A stretch of DNA of 7,085 nucleotides from Desulfuromonadales bacterium. GTDB lineage: Bacteria > Desulfobacterota > Desulfuromonadia > Desulfuromonadales > UBA2294. The stretch lies in NCBI GenBank assembly GCA_030591795.1, contig JAUVAJ010000090.1, positions 1-7,085 of the forward strand. Reading direction: 5' to 3'. A program made the position numbers and the translations under genes. Under the pieces are notes generated by a model. The model searched no databases. It saw only the letters and a program-made list of their open reading frames with translations, and was not told where the DNA came from. Positions 1 through 5,851 of this stretch are shown here, piece by piece (the first letter of the stretch is position 1; each line of letters begins with the position of its first letter).

Positions 1-1218
1 CCGTTGCCGTCACCGGCGACCGTGCAGTCGATCGCTGCCGTCTCGGCCACGGATGATGACCGGATCAGTTGCGGGATTGCTGAACTCGATCGGGTGTTTG
101 GTGGCGGTGTTGTGCCAGGTTCACTCAGCCTGATCGGTGGCGATCCAGGGATTGGCAAAAGTACCCTGCTGCTGCAGGCGGCTGATCGGCTCGCAGTCCA
201 CGGTCCGGTACTCTATGCCACAGCCGAGGAGTCGGTCCGGCAGGTTCGTCTGCGCGGCGATCGTCTCGGAGTGAAGCACCCGGAATTGCTGCTGCTAGCC
301 GAAACCTCCCTCGAATCGATTCTTGAGCGGGTGCGTGAGATCAAACCGGCCTTTCTGATCATAGATTCAATCCAGACCATCTTCACCGCCGGGCTCGAAT
401 CGGCTCCCGGCAGCGTCAGCCAGGTGCGTGAATGTGCCGGTAGGTTGATGCAGCTGGCCAAGGGTGAGGGGGTTTCTACTTTTCTGGTCGGCCACGTGAC
501 CAAGGATGGTTCGATCGCCGGGCCACGGATGTTGGAACATATGGTCGACACCGTACTCTATTTCGAAGGTGACGCCGGTCATCCCTACCGGATCTTGCGG
601 GCAGTGAAAAATCGCTTTGGCTCGACCAATGAGATCGGCGTGTTCTCGATGCGCGAGGCGGGTCTGGTCGAAGTGGCGAATCCGTCAGAACTGTTTCTGG
701 CCGAGCGTCCGGATGGCGCGGCCGGTAGCGTGGTTGTCCCCTCGCTCGAAGGGAGTCGGCCGATTCTGGTTGAACTGCAGGCGCTGGTCTCCGGCGCTTC
801 GTTCGGTACTCCACGGCGGACGACCATGGGACTTGACCACAACCGCGCCTCACTGCTGGTGGCGGTGCTTGAAAAAAAGGTTGGTTTGTCGTTGCTTGCC
901 CAAGATATTTTTCTCAATGTGGCTGGTGGTGTCCGGCTGGTTGAGCCGGCGATAGACCTTGGTGTACTGGCGGTGCTTGCCTCCAGTCACCTTAATCGTC
1001 CGGTTCCGGCCCGAACCGTGTTGTTTGGTGAGGTCGGGCTGACCGGTGAGGTGCGGGCGGTGGCGCAGCCAGAATTACGGATCAATGAAGCAGCGCGGCT
1101 CGGTTTTAATCGTTGTTTTCTGCCACAAGGCAATATGAAGGATTTACAAGCGCCACAAGGGATTGAATTGATCGGCGTGAAGAATGTCAGCGAAGTTCTG
1201 GACGGGTTGTTCGAATAA
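1..1218 (+). CDS. radA: DNA repair protein RadA (Sms), 5'-truncated by the window edge
   Basis: RadA is a RecA-like ATPase that processes recombination intermediates, promoting branch migration during homologous recombination and repair in the cytoplasm. Numbering from the TTG at position 4, the sequence shows Walker A GGDPGIGKST (45-54), Walker B FLIIDS (117-122), the RadA signature KNRFG (202-206) and a C-terminal Lon-protease-like domain (about 255-404). The reading frame is open to base 1 and Walker A sits about 45-50 residues closer to the start than in E. coli RadA. The N-terminal C4 zinc finger is therefore missing only because the window begins inside the gene, and the TTG at 4 is not the real start. 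The stop is TAA at 1216-1218. moaC follows 40 nt later on the same strand with no terminator between, so the two are probably co-transcribed. Identification is very secure. Confidence 0.97.
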   Translation, partial: PLPSPATVQSIAAVSATDDDRISCGIAELDRVFGGGVVPGSLSLIGGDPGIGKSTLLLQAADRLAVHGPVLYATAEESVRQVRLRGDRLGVKHPELLLLAETSLESILERVREIKPAFLIIDSIQTIFTAGLESAPGSVSQVRECAGRLMQLAKGEGVSTFLVGHVTKDGSIAGPRMLEHMVDTVLYFEGDAGHPYRILRAVKNRFGSTNEIGVFSMREAGLVEVANPSELFLAERPDGAAGSVVVPSLEGSRPILVELQALVSGASFGTPRRTTMGLDHNRASLLVAVLEKKVGLSLLAQDIFLNVAGGVRLVEPAIDLGVLAVLASSHLNRPVPARTVLFGEVGLTGEVRAVAQPELRINEAARLGFNRCFLPQGNMKDLQAPQGIELIGVKNVSEVLDGLFE

Positions 1219-1258
1219 AGATATTATTTAAACAGGTGAACGTCTCAGGGAGTATGTA

Positions 1259-1741
1259 ATGACCGATGATCTGACCCATTTTGATGCAGAAGGGCGCGCG
1301 GTGATGGTCGATGTTGCCGATAAGCCGACCAGCAAACGGTTGGCGACGGCCGCCGGAACGATCCGGATGCAACCGGCCACGCTGCAGAGAATTCTCGACA
1401 ATGACATCAAAAAGGGTGATGTGCTGGCGGTGGCTCGTCTGGCCGGCATTATGGCGGCCAAACAGACGCCGCACCTGATTCCTCTGTGTCATCCCTTACC
1501 GCTCGCGTCGGTTACAATCGATTTTTCGTCCGATGCCACTGCCGGTTCGCTCGATGTACGGGCAACTGTCGGCGTTACTGGGCAGACCGGAATTGAGATG
1601 GAAGCGATGACTGCGGTATCGGTGGCGGCATTGACTGTCTACGATATGTGTAAAGCTGTTGACCGGACCATGGTTCTCGGTGAAATCCGCCTGCTGGAAA
1701 AGCAGGGGGGTAAAAGTGGTCACTGGCAACGTGAGGCATAA
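1259..1741 (+). CDS. moaC: Cyclic pyranopterin monophosphate synthase MoaC
   Basis: MoaC works with MoaA in the first stage of molybdenum cofactor synthesis. It converts the 3',8-cyclo-GTP intermediate to cyclic pyranopterin monophosphate in the cytoplasm. The 160-residue product has the normal family length (E. coli MoaC is about 161). Visible family motifs are [12 protein letters not shown] starting near residue 52, PLCHPL (75-80), [17 protein letters not shown] (110-126) and YDMCKAVD (128-135). By alignment from memory with E. coli MoaC, the catalytic Lys51, Asp128 and Lys131 correspond to K52, D129 and K132. The ATG at 1259 is supported by AGGGAG at 1247-1252 with a 6-nt spacer. No other moa or moe gene lies nearby, so the rest of the pathway must be encoded elsewhere. 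It sits between radA and a small membrane-protein gene, probably in one transcript. Confidence 0.97.
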   Translation: MTDDLTHFDAEGRAVMVDVADKPTSKRLATAAGTIRMQPATLQRILDNDIKKGDVLAVARLAGIMAAKQTPHLIPLCHPLPLASVTIDFSSDATAGSLDVRATVGVTGQTGIEMEAMTAVSVAALTVYDMCKAVDRTMVLGEIRLLEKQGGKSGHWQREA

Positions 1742-1746
1742 TCAGC

Positions 1747-1753
1747 AAAGGAG
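1747..1753 (+). promoter_or_regulatory. Strong ribosome binding site for a TTG-start gene
   Basis: AAAGGAG lies 6 nt upstream of the TTG at 1760. No ATG or GTG competes at a better distance, so this site decides the TTG start of the membrane protein that follows. Confidence 0.7.
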
Positions 1754-1759
1754 CTGGTT

Positions 1760-2269
1760 TTGAATAATTTTCAGATTCGTCGAACCTTTTTGTTGCCACT
1801 CGGCATCTTGTTGCTTCTATCTTTGGCGTTGTTGGCGACAGTTATCATCCAGGGACAGCCGACAATTAAAGCGGTTGTACTCGGTATTTTGATCGTGCCG
1901 ATCAGCGGCCTGTTTTTTGAAAGTTTCTTCCGCAGAATCCAATTTGATGCTGCGGCTATTACCGTTTATAAGCCGTTGCGTGAAAAGAGTCTGAAGTTTT
2001 CAGAGTTGACGGAGGTTGAGACGTTGCAGGTCAAAAAACGGGTTTTTCTGACCTTGAGCACGATGGAAGATTTTATGATTCTGTCAAATGCCTACGCCGA
2101 CTTTCCGTTGCTGGTAAATGCAATTTTGCAGCATTCGCCGGAACAGGTTATTACTGCAGAAACCCGCCAGATGGCAGCTAACCCGCCGAGTAAAAGTTCC
2201 GATATTTTTTCATGTTGGCTGGCGGCAATTCTGATGGCGATTATTCTGGTTTTGCAGTTTGTGCAATAA
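1760..2269 (+). CDS. Membrane protein with PH-like central domain, function unknown
   Basis: This is a 169-residue protein of unknown function. Hydrophobicity indicates two N-terminal membrane segments (about 10-30 and 36-55), a soluble middle part (about 58-130), and a third membrane segment at the C-terminus (about 148-168). The middle part has the rhythm of a bacterial PH-like (bPH) domain: an I-x-F-D start, ITVYKPL, a charged LKFSELTEVE strand-turn, then LSNAYADFPLLVNAI resembling the closing helix. This is recognition by pattern and is tentative. The gene begins with TTG, supported by a strong Shine-Dalgarno sequence. It lies only 18 nt after moaC, which argues for co-transcription. There is no obvious link to molybdenum cofactor synthesis in its sequence, since it has no metal- or nucleotide-binding motif. 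That it is a real gene is well supported; its role is not known. Confidence 0.82.
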   Translation: MNNFQIRRTFLLPLGILLLLSLALLATVIIQGQPTIKAVVLGILIVPISGLFFESFFRRIQFDAAAITVYKPLREKSLKFSELTEVETLQVKKRVFLTLSTMEDFMILSNAYADFPLLVNAILQHSPEQVITAETRQMAANPPSKSSDIFSCWLAAILMAIILVLQFVQ

Positions 2270-2349
2270 ATGGCGGATCAGCAATTTCAGAGGTGCTTTA
2301 AATCGTGAAAATGATTATTTATGGTGGTCATTTCATAAGTGAATTTTTA

Positions 2350-2376
2350 TTGACAAGACTCGGCTTTTTATTTAAC
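2350..2376 (+). promoter_or_regulatory. Candidate sigma70-type promoter for dksA
   Basis: A perfect -35 hexamer TTGACA (2350-2355) lies 50 nt upstream of the dksA start, in an AT-rich 135-nt gap. The best -10 is TTTAAC (2371-2376, 4 of 6 matches) at a short 15-nt spacing. TAACGT at 2373-2378 would give 17 nt but matches less well. Its position just before dksA and the consensus -35 support it; the -10 is weak. Confidence 0.42.
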
Positions 2377-2404
2377 GTGTTGCATTCCTGAATCGGAGTT
2401 ACTG

Positions 2405-2761
2405 ATGGATAAAGCGACAACAGAAGAGTTTAGAATCCTTTTGCAACAGCAATTGGACGAGTTGGTGCAAGAAGCGGGCAAGACCGCCACGGATATGGCG
2501 GATGAAAAGGCCAACTTCCCCGACCCGACCGACCGTGCTTCGCTCGAATCGGATCGCAATTTTGAATTGCGTATCCGTGACCGTGAACGCAAACTGATCG
2601 GTAAGATCCGTGAGGCGATCGAGCGACTCGAGGAAGGGAACTACGGTCTGTGTGAGTCTTGCGAAGAAGAGATCGGCGTGGCGCGTCTTAAGGCCCGGCC
2701 GGTTACAACCATGTGTATCGAATGCAAGACCGAGCAGGAGCGCCAGGAAAAAATCGGTTGA
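2405..2761 (+). CDS. dksA: RNA polymerase-binding transcription factor DksA
   Basis: DksA inserts a coiled coil into the RNA polymerase secondary channel and, with ppGpp, redirects transcription during the stringent response, lowering rRNA output and raising amino-acid synthesis genes. The product has 118 residues, shorter than E. coli DksA (151) but with all functional parts: a helical N-terminus, the coiled-coil tip motif DPTDRA with D40, D43 and A45 (DxxDxA, equivalent to E. coli D71, D74 and A76), the basic helix IRDRERKLIGKI (57-68), and a C4 zinc finger (C83, C86, C104, C107). The intact tip favours true DksA over the tip-less TraR-like and cysteine-poor relatives. ATG at 2405 has GGAG at 2395-2398 with a 6-nt spacer. 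The gene has its own promoter candidate upstream and a strong terminator 24 nt downstream, so it is probably monocistronic. Confidence 0.94.
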   Translation: MDKATTEEFRILLQQQLDELVQEAGKTATDMADEKANFPDPTDRASLESDRNFELRIRDRERKLIGKIREAIERLEEGNYGLCESCEEEIGVARLKARPVTTMCIECKTEQERQEKIG

Positions 2762-2785
2762 TCTAAAATACGAAGAAGCAAACAG

Positions 2786-2814
2786 GCCGCTGGTGAAAAC
2801 CAGCGGCTTTTTTT
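2786..2814 (+). terminator. Rho-independent terminator of dksA
   Basis: There is a perfect 9-bp GC-rich stem, GCCGCTGGT (2786-2794) with ACCAGCGGC (2799-2807). It is closed by a GAAA tetraloop of the GNRA type and followed by seven T (2808-2814). It lies 24 nt after the dksA stop codon. Confidence 0.95.
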
Positions 2815-2854
2815 GTGCTCTTTTAAAACTGATAATAATCAGGTATTATCAAAA

Positions 2855-2863
2855 TGTTATAAC
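2855..2863 (+). promoter_or_regulatory. Candidate extended -10 promoter for the redoxin-like gene
   Basis: TGTTATAAC fits an extended -10 element (TGn followed by TATAAC, 5 of 6 matches to TATAAT). It lies in AT-rich DNA between the dksA terminator and the next gene, 31 nt before that gene's start. No good -35 is seen at normal spacing, as expected for extended -10 promoters. The call rests on one short motif. Confidence 0.38.
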
Positions 2864-2883
2864 GAATTCCGCTAGTTGAATGT

Positions 2884-2889
2884 GGGAGG
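2884..2889 (+). promoter_or_regulatory. Ribosome binding site that decides the start at 2895
   Basis: GGGAGG lies 5 nt before the ATG at 2895. The in-frame ATG at 2880 has no purine-rich site before it, and this site would fall inside the longer reading frame, so the downstream ATG is preferred. Confidence 0.75.
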
Positions 2890-2894
2890 TGCTT

Positions 2895-3446
2895 ATGTTT
2901 TTTGTTCGAGTTTGTCTGGTGTCACTGTTGCTGCTGTTGGGTTGGCAGTCAACGGCGCTTGCGGTTGATAATGGGGCGAAATTTCCAGACCTGAATCTGC
3001 TCGACCGAGCGTCAGGTGAGTCGGTCGATTTCCATGCCGTCCGGCAGAACAACATGGCTATCGTTTATGTCGATTTCTTTAATAGTGGTGCACCGATCGA
3101 CCTGGACATTCTGGCCAAAGTTGCTGGCAAGGCGCTATATAGTGATCGTCCGGATGGCACAAAGATCGAAATCTTTGCCATCGGCTCTATGAACTCATAC
3201 CAGGATGAGACTCGGTTCACTGTTCTGATTGATGATGCCTTCAGTCTGCCCAATTTACTCGATATCGACCTCTATCCTTACGTTTTAACAATTGATTGTC
3301 AGGGGAATATAATCGGTCAGCTTTATTTTGAGCCACCATCAGCGCCTGGAGATCCAATTAAAACCAGAGGGTTGTTGGAATCAGGCAAGTGGCAATTTAT
3401 CAAGGAGAGTGTGCAACGGGCTGCCAAATCTGGCACTTGTCAGTAA
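2895..3446 (+). CDS. Exported thioredoxin-fold (redoxin-like) protein lacking CxxC
   Basis: The protein has 183 residues from the ATG at 2895. That start gives a clean signal peptide: M-F-F-V-R, a leucine-rich core (8-16) and a likely cleavage site after ALA (21-23), so it should be periplasmic. The mature part follows the redoxin/TlpA layout: FPDLNLLDRASGESVDF (30-46), a strand AIVYVDFF (55-62), a strand IEIFAIGS (91-98), VLIDDAF (110-116), and YPYVLTIDCQGNIIGQ (127-142), where P129 sits at the usual cis-proline place. The site that normally carries WCxxC reads FFNSGAPID (61-69) and has no cysteine. Only C135 and C182 remain in the mature chain. A dithiol oxidoreductase activity of the usual kind is therefore unlikely; a binding, chaperone or degenerate role is possible. 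It follows the dksA terminator as an independent gene and converges on the binding-protein gene. The fold call is from pattern recognition, and no specific family name is claimed. Confidence 0.75.
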   Translation: MFFVRVCLVSLLLLLGWQSTALAVDNGAKFPDLNLLDRASGESVDFHAVRQNNMAIVYVDFFNSGAPIDLDILAKVAGKALYSDRPDGTKIEIFAIGSMNSYQDETRFTVLIDDAFSLPNLLDIDLYPYVLTIDCQGNIIGQLYFEPPSAPGDPIKTRGLLESGKWQFIKESVQRAAKSGTCQ

Positions 3447-3465
3447 CTATAAGCTGGAGTATTGC

Positions 3466-4239
3466 TTACGGATTTATCGACAGAAAATGATTTTTTTGTA
3501 ATTGTTTTTGCCATTCGATGCTGGCTGCGTACTCTTTAGCGGCCAGGACAACCGGGTGCTTATTGTTTACTACGTCGTAGACCAGCCCGACTGCAATTCC
3601 GGAGTTGAAGTCTTCGACCTGAATCCTGTTTGTCGTCTGAAAATTTGGTGTTGCACCGAATGTAATGGCATATTTTCCGGCATCAGATGTTATAAATTTC
3701 ACCACCTCATTATCCCGGTGAAAGACCCGATCAAAAACGACCTGTTTGAAAAACGGGTATTCTTTTTTCAGGACAGTGAAAATTGATTCTTTGCGTTCAC
3801 GTCCGACCAGTTCAATCTTTGCATCAGGCCCGCCAAAAGTGCTCCAGTTGGTTGCCTCGCGTTGAAATATGTTCTGTATGTCTGCCATACTCAAGTTGAC
3901 GCGCATTCCGGCATCACCTGCGGCAAATGAGATCGGGACCTTTGCCAGAAGGATTTCCCGCTTTCCGAGGGCTTTTTCGTACTCGGCCAGGGGACGGCCA
4001 GTCCGGCCAAACAGGAAGTTATCGGTATTGATTATCCCGCCTTGATGTTTTGCTGACTGGTTCGGAATGATGAATCGATATTCGCAAGCGGCTGCGTTGT
4101 CGGAGAATTTTTGAAAAAATACTTTGATGACCCGGGTTGACGGACCGGCACCGGCAATCACTTCAACCGGTTCTGCCCACAACGGTGAGTGCGTTAGAAA
4201 CAGTAGTGCAAAGCAACTAATGATTCGAATCATGTTCAT
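3466..4239 (-). CDS. Exported PstS-like substrate-binding protein, orphan
   Basis: This 257-residue protein has a signal peptide (hydrophobic core about 4-19, likely cut after LWA at 22). It resembles phosphate-type (PstS/PBP-like) periplasmic binding proteins: an early GAGPSTRVIKVFFQKF (30-45) where PstS has its first ligand loop, and a central region with VNLSMADIQNIFQREATNWSTFGG in two adjoining parts (114-137). That region matches the L-T-x-x-Q-I-x-x-I-F-x-G-x-x-x-x-W-x-x-x-G-G pattern of the family. GRERKES (146-152) then stands where PstS has R-x-x-S-G-T. The G-T of that loop is not preserved, so phosphate is not assured as ligand. No permease or ATPase gene is adjacent, so it may serve a distant transporter, a sensor, or have no transport role. 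ATG at 4239 has AGGG 8 nt upstream. It is divergent from the cation transporter and ends 19 nt from the convergent redoxin-like gene. Confidence 0.8.
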   Translation of the reverse strand: MNMIRIISCFALLFLTHSPLWAEPVEVIAGAGPSTRVIKVFFQKFSDNAAACEYRFIIPNQSAKHQGGIINTDNFLFGRTGRPLAEYEKALGKREILLAKVPISFAAGDAGMRVNLSMADIQNIFQREATNWSTFGGPDAKIELVGRERKESIFTVLKKEYPFFKQVVFDRVFHRDNEVVKFITSDAGKYAITFGATPNFQTTNRIQVEDFNSGIAVGLVYDVVNNKHPVVLAAKEYAASIEWQKQLQKNHFLSINP

Positions 4240-4330
4240 GCAAACAACCCTGAAATAAAATAGTATTAAAATATAAAATAAGTTCGCTGAGTTTAACTGA
4301 ATTTATACGGGAGTAACAGTTATATTCGTA

Positions 4331-4350
4331 ATCTGTGCAGATTTCATCTG
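4331..4350. repeat. Three alternating ATCTG half-sites in the divergent intergenic region
   Basis: The bases read ATCTG-TG-CAGAT-TTC-ATCTG, so one pentamer occurs three times with alternating orientation (4331-4335, 4338-4342, 4346-4350). Neighbouring pairs form two overlapping palindromes. The cluster lies 24 nt upstream of the transporter's -35 and 92 nt upstream of the minus-strand gene's start. It may be a regulator binding site; no regulator is identified. Confidence 0.45.
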
Positions 4351-4373
4351 AATATCCTGTTCGGTCTTTCCGA

Positions 4374-4402
4374 TTGACACTATGCGGGTGTCGAGCTACA
4401 AC
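4374..4402 (+). promoter_or_regulatory. Sigma70-type promoter candidate for the cation transporter
   Basis: A perfect TTGACA (4374-4379) is followed after exactly 17 nt by TACAAC (4397-4402, 4 of 6 matches). An alternative -10, a perfect TATAAT, stands at 4413-4418 but has no good -35 at proper distance (TTGACA is 33 nt away). Transcription would start roughly 35 nt before the gene's ATG. Confidence 0.55.
4376..4392. promoter_or_regulatory. Inverted repeat over the promoter -35 and spacer, possible operator
   Basis: GACAC (4376-4380) and GTGTC (4388-4392) form perfect 5-bp arms around a 7-nt spacer. They overlap the -35 hexamer and the first half of the promoter spacer. A protein bound here would block RNA polymerase, which is a usual operator position for repressors of metal transporters. 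Arms this short can arise by chance. Confidence 0.35.
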
Positions 4403-4444
4403 AAATCTATTCTATAATCCAGGTCAGGAAAGGGGGCGGTTAGT

Positions 4445-5359
4445 ATGACTGTTGGGCACGGATCTCCTGTTAAAGCAATTTTTTTCGCCTTTGGTGCCAA
4501 TCTGGGCGTTGCCATAATCAAGACTATTGCTGCGTATGTCACCAGCTCAAGCAGTATGCTGGCTGAGGCGATTCACTCATATGCTGATACCGGCAACCAG
4601 GTGTTGTTGCTGATCGGATTGAAGCGCTCGGAAATTCCAGCTGACGCTGAGCATCCGCTGGGTCATGGTAAAGCGTCGTATTTCTGGAGTTTTATTGTTG
4701 CCATCATCCTGTTCAGTGTCGGCGGGCTGTTTTCAATCTACGAGGGTTGGCATAAACTGTCTGCGCCAGAACCGATCGAGAACTTGTCGGTTGCTCTTAT
4801 AGTTCTGGCCATAGCTTTTCTGCTGGAGGGAGTGAGCCTGTTCGGCTGTGTGCGCGAGATCAATAAGATGCGCGGCGACCGAACCCTGTGGCAATGGTTG
4901 CGTCGGAGTCGTAATGCCGAGTTGATCGTTGTCTTTGGGGAGGATTCAGCTGCCTTGATTGGTCTGGGGCTGGCGTTTGTTTTTGTCTTTATAGCCGGCG
5001 TTACCGGTGATGGTCGTTATGATGCTTACGGCTCGATTTGTATCGGTGTTCTTCTGGTCACTGTTGCGATCTTTGTCTCTATCCGCATCAAGTCATTATT
5101 GCTTGGCAGTTCGGCCGACCCTGATCTGGTTGCGGCGATTGAAGAGGCAATAGCTGGTGATGCCGATATTCAGGAAGTCTACAATGTGATTACTTTACAG
5201 ATGGGCGCCAAGGTGATGTTGGCGGCTAAAATACGTTTGCGTGCAGGCCTGGAAATTTCGGTTGCTTGTGCCAAGATTAATCGTTTGGAAGTGCGGATAA
5301 AAGAACGGTTTCCGGAGATCGGCTGGTGTTTTGTTGAACCGGATGTAACCGACGATTAA
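4445..5359 (+). CDS. Cation diffusion facilitator (CDF) family metal transporter
   Basis: CDF proteins are inner-membrane antiporters that export divalent metals (Zn, Fe, Mn, Co, Ni or Cd) in exchange for protons. The 304-residue product has the normal CDF layout: membrane segments at about 10-32, 36-60, 80-100, 115-136, 165-187 and 196-215, then a cytoplasmic C-terminal domain (about 220-304). Motif SSSSMLAEAIHSYADTGNQ (34-52) carries the TM2 metal pair H44 and D48. HPLGHGKASYFWSF (70-83) is the loop typical of the branch that includes mammalian SLC30A9 (ZnT9). In TM5 the usual HxxxD is replaced by GEDSAALIG (165-173), with E166 and D167, also as recalled for that branch. The metal cannot be read from the sequence with confidence. 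The ATG at 4445 follows a G-rich Shine-Dalgarno-like AAGGGGGCGG. The stop codon overlaps that of the convergent DUF309 gene. No adjacent metal-responsive regulator gene is present. Confidence 0.92.
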   Translation: MTVGHGSPVKAIFFAFGANLGVAIIKTIAAYVTSSSSMLAEAIHSYADTGNQVLLLIGLKRSEIPADAEHPLGHGKASYFWSFIVAIILFSVGGLFSIYEGWHKLSAPEPIENLSVALIVLAIAFLLEGVSLFGCVREINKMRGDRTLWQWLRRSRNAELIVVFGEDSAALIGLGLAFVFVFIAGVTGDGRYDAYGSICIGVLLVTVAIFVSIRIKSLLLGSSADPDLVAAIEEAIAGDADIQEVYNVITLQMGAKVMLAAKIRLRAGLEISVACAKINRLEVRIKERFPEIGWCFVEPDVTDD

Positions 5360-5751
5360 CAAGTTGTTATCTGGATTGCATCACCATCCAGGAAGCGGTG
5401 CGCCTGGTTCGGCTTTTCCAGCCGATGTAGCACCGCGCTGGCATCATTTTGCAAACTCAGCAGGTCGATGCCGAAGCAAATTGGCGCAAACGGCTCGACC
5501 AGATTGATCCCGTTTTCCAGCAGTCTACGGGCGCCATTGATGTTGTTGCGTTGCAGGTGGCGTAGACCGATACCGATCTGCAAGATTCCTTTGTAGAGTT
5601 CGCGGTGCGGATCTTGTTCATCAAGCCAGAGTCCTTCAAGAAATTCATGACAGACAAAATAGTCTCCGGCATTGAACTTGTTGATCGCCAGTTGTAGAAT
5701 CGGGGAGGCCTGTTCAGGGGTCGCCGGATATGATTGCTGATCATAATTCAT
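5356..5751 (-). CDS. DUF309 domain-containing protein
   Basis: This is a 131-residue cytoplasmic helical protein of the DUF309 family, whose function is not established. The diagnostic stretch is FNAGDYFVCHEFLEGLW (26-42), with H35, E36, E39 and W42 giving the family's HExxExxW pattern. It is followed by LYKGILQIGIGLRHLQRNNINGARRLL (52-78, in consecutive parts), where the gN-x-x-GA-x-x-LL ending is also typical. The conserved His and Glu residues suggest a metal or small-ligand site, but that is inference. I place the start at the ATG at 5751 because GGAG (minus strand, 5760-5757) lies 5 nt upstream. A TTG at 5754 would add one residue but leaves too little spacing. The gene is divergent from the YdfG-like gene and its stop overlaps that of the CDF gene. 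TATACT on the minus strand (5793-5788) is a possible -10 without a good -35. Confidence 0.9.
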   Translation of the reverse strand: MNYDQQSYPATPEQASPILQLAINKFNAGDYFVCHEFLEGLWLDEQDPHRELYKGILQIGIGLRHLQRNNINGARRLLENGINLVEPFAPICFGIDLLSLQNDASAVLHRLEKPNQAHRFLDGDAIQITTC

Positions 5752-5756
5752 CAAAG

Positions 5757-5760
5757 CTCC
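5757..5760 (-). promoter_or_regulatory. Ribosome binding site that decides the DUF309 start
   Basis: GGAG on the minus strand sits 5 nt before the ATG at 5751 and only 2 nt before the in-frame TTG at 5754, so it favours the ATG. Confidence 0.65.
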
Positions 5761-5839
5761 ATCCTGGAAAATTTATTGTGCAAATAAAGTATAGCGCAAA
5801 TTAAGGCTAAGCTTCGACTGTTGGCAATATCAGTTTGAT

Positions 5840-5845
5840 AAGGAG
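5840..5845 (+). promoter_or_regulatory. Ribosome binding site that decides the ydfG-like start
   Basis: AAGGAG ends 6 nt before the ATG at 5852. The in-frame TTG at 5846 directly abuts the site and cannot be used efficiently, so ATG at 5852 is the start. Confidence 0.8.
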
Positions 5846-5851
5846 TTGATA

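Noticed and set aside
4..6. TTG as the start codon of radA
   Set aside because: The frame stays open to base 1 and the protein would lack the RadA zinc finger, so the gene simply starts outside the window.
213..955. Several open frames on both strands overlapping radA
   Set aside because: They are low-complexity, Arg/Ser/Pro-rich products with no family motifs, lying wholly over the secure radA frame; they are shadows of its codon bias.
1219..1258. Possible terminator or promoter between radA and moaC
   Set aside because: No stem-loop and no hexamer pair is visible in the 40-nt gap; read-through is the simpler view.
2306..2335. Hairpin TGAAAATGA with TCATTTCA upstream of dksA
   Set aside because: The stem is AT-rich with a bulge and a 13-nt loop, and the following T-run is not adjacent, so neither a terminator nor an operator can be supported.
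2610..2879. An 89-residue frame running out of dksA past its terminator
   Set aside because: It is a frame-shifted shadow of dksA and crosses the strong intrinsic terminator; no independent start signal.
3502..3786. A 94-residue plus-strand frame opposite the binding-protein gene
   Set aside because: It has no Shine-Dalgarno of note and no recognisable domain, and it lies entirely antisense to a gene with a signal peptide and family motifs.
5752..5851. Promoter for the ydfG-like gene in the divergent gap
   Set aside because: TTGTGC (5776-5781) has no acceptable -10 at 15-19 nt; no pair of hexamers is convincing.
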